Of a DNA stretch of 7,751 bases, positions 5,626-7,751 are shown piece after piece. The stretch is taken from assembly GCA_015661405.1 (NCBI GenBank), contig JACWMK010000077.1:1-7751 (forward strand), written 5' to 3'. Positions within the stretch are counted from its first letter, which is position 1; each line of letters begins with the position of its first letter. The translations under genes and the position numbers were made by a program. The stretch is from Methanobacterium sp. (GTDB lineage Archaea > Methanobacteriota > Methanobacteria > Methanobacteriales > Methanobacteriaceae). The notes under the pieces were generated by a model that did not search any database, was not told the DNA's origin, and saw only the letters and a list, made by a program, of their open reading frames with translations.

Positions 5626-5877
5626 TTACTCATCAATTTCTAGACGTTCTTTCAACTTTTTAACTTCCCCCTCCAATTCATCCAACTTCTCCACTTGTCT
5701 TATATTCGCATGAGTTTTACAAATATAAGCTAAAGTCCTAATCCATTTAATCTTAATTTCCTCATTTTTAACGTCCTTAATTCTACCATTCTTTACTCTA
5801 TCTGAAATAAAAACTATTTGATCATGCAAAATCTCTAAAATCTCATTAAAAGTTAAATCATCATTACCCTCACTCAT
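5626..5877 (-). CDS. Small charged helical protein of unknown function (83 residues)
   Basis: A clear gene: GGAGGGA SD (5891-5885) seven bases before the ATG, and non-random amino acid content. The acidic N-terminus (MSEGNDDLTFNEIL) leads to a helical body, about residues 9-30, then DRVKNGRIKDVKNEEIKIKW (26-45) and IRTLAYICKTHANIRQVEKL (46-65), and ends in a Glu/Lys coiled-coil tail (about 66-81). No signal peptide or membrane segment is present. The pattern 'R-V-x-x-G-R-I-x-D ... K-I-K-x-I-R-x-L-A-Y' reminds me of small proteins annotated as DUF in haloarchaeal viruses and proviruses. That is from memory and unverified. If right, it would be a mobile-element or virus-derived adaptor-type protein. 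The preceding region carries the G+C-rich foldable segment at 5941-6001, possibly its leader. Confidence 0.75.
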   Translation of the reverse strand: MSEGNDDLTFNEILEILHDQIVFISDRVKNGRIKDVKNEEIKIKWIRTLAYICKTHANIRQVEKLDELEGEVKKLKERLEIDE

Positions 5878-5922
5878 ATAAAAATCCCTCCAAAAATATT
5901 CATTAAAAAAAAATAAATTTTG

Positions 5923-5933
5923 TAATATAAAAG
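5923..5933 (+). promoter_or_regulatory. TATA-like box on the plus strand before the G+C-rich segment
   Basis: TAATATAAAAG would place a plus-strand transcription start near 5953, at the first arm of the hairpin at 5951-5977. It competes with the equally plausible minus-strand box at 6013-6021. Confidence 0.3.
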
Positions 5934-5940
5934 TCGTTGT

Positions 5941-6001
5941 TCTACAGCTTGGTTGGCGTAAAATGACCCGTCAGACCTTAACATGCAATAGCAGGTCCTC
6001 C
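5941..6001. ncRNA. G+C-rich foldable segment, candidate small RNA or leader element
   Basis: About half of these 61 bases are G or C, while both flanks are overwhelmingly A/T. In A+T-rich archaea such islands often mark structured RNA. On the plus strand GGTTGGCG (5951-5958) can pair with CGTCAGACC (5969-5977): eight pairs with two G-U wobbles and one bulged A. Overlapping it, GACC (5974-5977) and TGC (5984-5986) can pair with the continuous GCAGGTC (5991-5997). The two folds share GACC and exclude each other. The G-U pairs favour a plus-strand RNA, but a perfect TATA box at 6021-6013 would make it the 5' leader of the 83-residue gene. It is not a tRNA and has no clear C/D or H/ACA boxes. Confidence 0.35.
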
Positions 6002-6012
6002 AAAAAAAATGG

Positions 6013-6021
6013 ATATATAAA
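6013..6021 (-). promoter_or_regulatory. TATA box reading toward the 83-residue gene
   Basis: TTTATATAT on the minus strand is a near-ideal archaeal TATA box. It predicts transcription from about 5991-5995, giving a leader of roughly 115 bases that includes nearly all of the G+C-rich segment before the ATG at 5877. Confidence 0.5.
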
Positions 6022-6267
6022 ATTCACACCTAAATATTAACTAATTTCATACTACAAAAATAACTAATAAATACATTCATGATTATTATACTGTATCTCA
6101 TTTTCTTTTTGATATGGCAGGAATGGTAATTGTTCATGGTTTATGGATATTTTTTGTAAACTAGTTATTTTCATAAAAAATTATATTGTATGATTGTATT
6201 TATATGGAATCTTAGAGAGCATTTGAGAAGTAAAAATTGATAATTACTATGAAAAAATATAAATTCT

Positions 6268-6288
6268 AAAAAAAAAATTAAAAAAAAA
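6268..6288 (-). terminator. Double oligo-T terminator of the 125-residue gene
   Basis: On the minus strand T9 (6288-6280) and T10 (6277-6268), separated by AA, begin 55 bases after the stop at 6343. Confidence 0.5.
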
Positions 6289-6342
6289 TCTTTTAACGGA
6301 TGTTTATTCTACAAAATTTTTTTTTATATATAATGTTCTATC

Positions 6343-6720
6343 CTATACTTCAGCTATTTTATCTAAAATATCCGAAATAATCTTCTTTTTTTCATCAGAT
6401 AAATGATTAAACGCTTCTATTTGCATTTTTTCAAAATTTTCATGTAATTTATTGTAATGGATTATTTCAGGTGAGTTTAAATTAAATTCTCCACCTAATT
6501 TAATATTACCATCTTCATCAAGAGATTCACTTAATCCGGGGGTGATTGCTAAATAATCACCAATATCTTCGATTGCTTCACAATATTTCGGACAATTCTC
6601 AGTTAAAATTCTATCATATTGATATGATAGTTCATTTAATTGTTGACTTCTAGTTAGGATTGGACCATTCAGTTTAAGTTTAATTTCTTCAATATCTTTT
6701 TCTAATTTTTTAATAGTCAT
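6343..6720 (-). CDS. Unrecognised helical protein (125 residues)
   Basis: I do not recognise the family. The gene is supported by a GTGAT SD (6730-6726) five bases before ATG 6720-6718 and by terminator T tracts after the stop. The protein is cytoplasmic and charged, with no signal peptide or membrane segment. Residues 1-17 (KKLEKDIEEIKLKL) form a heptad-like coiled-coil start. A second helix about 22-40 (TRSQQLNELSYQYDRIL) leads to CPKYC (C43, C47), a C-x3-C pair that might bind metal but has no partner cysteines. An acidic middle (SESLDEDGNIKLGGEF, about 64-79) precedes a long C-terminal helix (about 83-124) ending KKKIISDILDKIAEV. It may be an adaptor or a mobile-element protein, but nothing here proves it. 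Confidence 0.7.
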   Translation of the reverse strand: MTIKKLEKDIEEIKLKLNGPILTRSQQLNELSYQYDRILTENCPKYCEAIEDIGDYLAITPGLSESLDEDGNIKLGGEFNLNSPEIIHYNKLHENFEKMQIEAFNHLSDEKKKIISDILDKIAEV

Positions 6721-7064
6721 TATAAATCACTTTTAACATTTTTTTTTTAAGTCCCGTTTAAATAATTATTTTAATTGAAATATAGTTTAATCTATATTAT
6801 ACACTGATCACTTTTTTAGAAAAATAAGTTATTGAAGTAGGGTTAATCAGATTTATTTATTCATATTTTTTTTATTGTTTTTTTTTAGTAAATTTAGAAA
6901 TCTCTTTTTAATAAATTACTCATTATACAGAGTAATTCGTAAAATATGTAGTATATTTACTGGTTATTATCATTATTAATATAATATTTAGAGTTTTTAT
7001 GAATTTATGGAGGTGTATGTATAAATAGTATATGAAAATGTCATCGGGAGGTAGATTGTGAAAC
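6721..7064. other. A+T-rich spacer
   Basis: Apart from the SD site and promoter dyad of the minus-strand gene, it holds two purine-rich SD-like motifs on the plus strand: GGAGGTG at 7009-7015 and GGGAGGT at 7046-7052. Both lie before the broken gene at 7065. Nothing else was recognised. Confidence 0.5.
6779..6798 (-). promoter_or_regulatory. 7-bp perfect dyad over the probable promoter of the 125-residue gene
   Basis: AATATAG (6779-6785) and CTATATT (6792-6798) flank TTTAAT. The dyad lies 59-78 bases upstream of the start, and the ACTATATTTC reading of its proximal arm on the minus strand is itself a TATA candidate. A bound regulator would block the promoter. Confidence 0.35.
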
Positions 7065-7332
7065 ATGAAAGGCGAAATGAGAAACCAAATAATATACCTT
7101 ATCAAAGAATTCCAAGATACCAACAAACTCTGCAAGAAATGTGAATGCAGAACAATAATCACAGCATTAATATTCTACTTTAACTTCAGTAACACTAAGA
7201 AACATCCCCTATCAGATTTACAAAATCAACAATGAAGTAAAATTAACAGAAGAAATATTCAGTAAAATAACATTAAAAATAGCCAAACACTTCCAAACAC
7301 TCTGCCCCATCCGTCACCCAAGTTATATCTAA
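7065..7332 (+). pseudogene. Small gene broken by a frameshift (about 89 residues if repaired)
   Basis: From ATG 7065 a frame encodes MKGEMRNQIIYLIKEFQD, then LCKKCEC, then a hydrophobic ALIFYFNFSN stretch, and stops at 7233-7235. A different frame, open across 7207-7332, continues in a coding-like way with YQIYKINNEVKLTEEIFSKI and ends at TAA 7330-7332. Removing one base in AAACATCCCC (about 7200-7209) joins them smoothly. In the same frame upstream, ATG 7032 reads MKMSSGGRL before a TGA at 7059, so the original start may also have been lost. The family is not recognised. LCKKCEC (C-x2-C-x-C) could bind metal, but repair of the frame is my assumption. A sequencing error is an alternative to genuine decay. 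Confidence 0.45.
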
Positions 7333-7584
7333 AATCAATTACTCTAAATATATGAATAATGAAATATATCCTAAAGTATAAATCACATCCCACCACTTAT
7401 ATTAATCCACCTCAGGACTATGAGACCTCATCTCATAACTCAAGTTAATCCTAATAAGCTTAAGAAATCATTTACAATATTTACAAATAATAATACTCTA
7501 AATTCTCAGCCCCACAAATAAAGGTACAAAAAATGAGCAATAAAAAAAAGTGAAAAAAAAAGTTTGAATTAAATAATTAATAAA
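7333..7584. other. Spacer with a short hairpin
   Basis: TATGAGA (7419-7425) and TCTCATA (7431-7437) form a perfect 7-bp hairpin with loop CCTCA. No T tract follows on either strand, so it is not an obvious terminator. A short minus-strand open stretch covers the same place (peptide NLSYEMRSHSPEVD) and may be a leftover of coding sequence. Confidence 0.35.
7542..7561 (-). terminator. Double oligo-T terminator of the TPR gene
   Basis: On the minus strand T9 (7561-7553) and T8 (7549-7542) begin 24 bases past the stop at 7585. Confidence 0.5.
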
Positions 7585-7751
7585 TTAATCCTCATAAAAC
7601 CTTTTCTTCATCACCTTACAAGCTTCACTATAACATTCCATCGCTTCTTTATCATTTCCCATCGCTTTAAACGTATCACCCTTATCAATAAAAGTAATAG
7701 ACTCATTCTCATCAATCAATAAAGCATGATCAAATGAATCCAAAGCCTCCT
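7585..7751 (-). CDS. Tetratricopeptide repeat (TPR) protein, C-terminal end
   Basis: Only the last 54 residues are in the window; the gene continues past 7751. The piece EALDSFDHALLIDENE is the second helix of one TPR, with the usual A-x3-F-x2-A-L spacing. FIDKGDTFKAMGNDKEAMEC with the following YSEACKVMKK is a further repeat with the characteristic G, A and Y positions. It ends KRFYED before TAA. TPR arrays bind partner proteins. TPR-repeat proteins of this type are common in methanogens and usually have no assigned role, and the visible part holds no other domain. An oligo-T terminator follows. Confidence 0.75.
   Translation of the reverse strand, partial: EALDSFDHALLIDENESITFIDKGDTFKAMGNDKEAMECYSEACKVMKKRFYED

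Larger units (their letters stand above)
6002..6342. other. A+T-rich spacer between two minus-strand genes
   Basis: It contains the TATA box for the downstream gene and the T tracts ending the 125-residue gene. A plus-strand frame of 39 codons closes at 6166, with the short peptide MAGMVIVHGLWIFFVN at its end (ATG at 6115). I consider this too short and unsupported to call a gene. Confidence 0.5.

Noticed and set aside
5935..6002. tRNA-like reading of the G+C-rich segment (AGCTTGGTTGG resembles a D-loop)
   Set aside because: No acceptor stem, no anticodon arm with a proper loop and no T-loop (GGTTCGA) can be found on either strand.
6047..6166. Plus-strand frame ending MAGMVIVHGLWIFFVN
   Set aside because: It is only 16 residues from the ATG, with no SD or promoter and no recognised family; a 39-codon open stretch is not rare enough to call.
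6923..7162. Minus-strand 79-residue hydrophobic ORF
   Set aside because: It is Ile/Phe/Tyr-rich as expected from translating A+T-rich DNA, has no SD site, and overlaps the better plus-strand coding signal at 7065.
7411..7437. Hairpin TATGAGA-CCTCA-TCTCATA as a terminator
   Set aside because: No T tract follows on either strand and no gene ends next to it.

Overview
The window looks like a piece of a very A+T-rich methanogenic archaeon of the order Methanobacteriales (Methanobrevibacter, Methanosphaera or a relative). Three things point there. A secreted protein carries pseudomurein-binding repeats, and pseudomurein walls are known from Methanobacteriales and Methanopyrus. A radical-SAM gene matches the archaeal tetraether-lipid synthase family. 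Promoters and ribosome sites are archaeal in style: TATA-like boxes, GGAGG/GGTGAT Shine-Dalgarno (SD) sites, and oligo-T tracts after genes. Genes are sparse and the spacers are long and strongly A+T-rich.

Layout from left to right. Positions 1-697 (-): the N-terminal 232 residues of a tetraether lipid synthase-like radical-SAM enzyme, which leaves the window. Positions 698-1578: a long spacer with a strong inverted repeat just upstream of the radical-SAM gene and a weak, decayed-looking reading frame. Positions 1579-1905 (-): a small carboxymuconolactone decarboxylase-family protein without the usual CxxC pair. Positions 2183-2749 (+): a secreted, C-terminally anchored chagasin-like cysteine peptidase inhibitor. 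Positions 2960-3196 (+): an unrecognised 78-residue protein. Positions 3375-4574 (-): a secreted transglutaminase-like cysteine peptidase with pseudomurein-binding repeats, very like phage pseudomurein endoisopeptidases; its best start is a non-canonical ATT codon. Positions 4675-5625: a second long spacer with a possible gene remnant. Positions 5626-5877 (-): a small charged helical protein, preceded by an isolated G+C-rich, foldable segment. Positions 6343-6720 (-): an unrecognised 125-residue helical protein. Positions 7065-7332 (+): a small gene broken by a frameshift. Positions 7585-7751 (-): the C-terminal end of a TPR protein.

The most coherent functional idea is in the middle. A wall-targeted cysteine peptidase and a surface-held inhibitor of the chagasin type are encoded within 2.4 kb, convergently, with one small unknown gene between them. 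Chagasins block clan CA cysteine peptidases, and the pseudomurein endoisopeptidases belong to that broad group. The pair could therefore be a wall-remodelling enzyme with its immunity or timing factor, or the inhibitor could defend the cell against phage or rival wall lysins. This is inference from domain content and proximity. The rest of the window is ordinary genes separated by spacers that contain several inverted repeats near promoters and some apparently decaying coding sequence.
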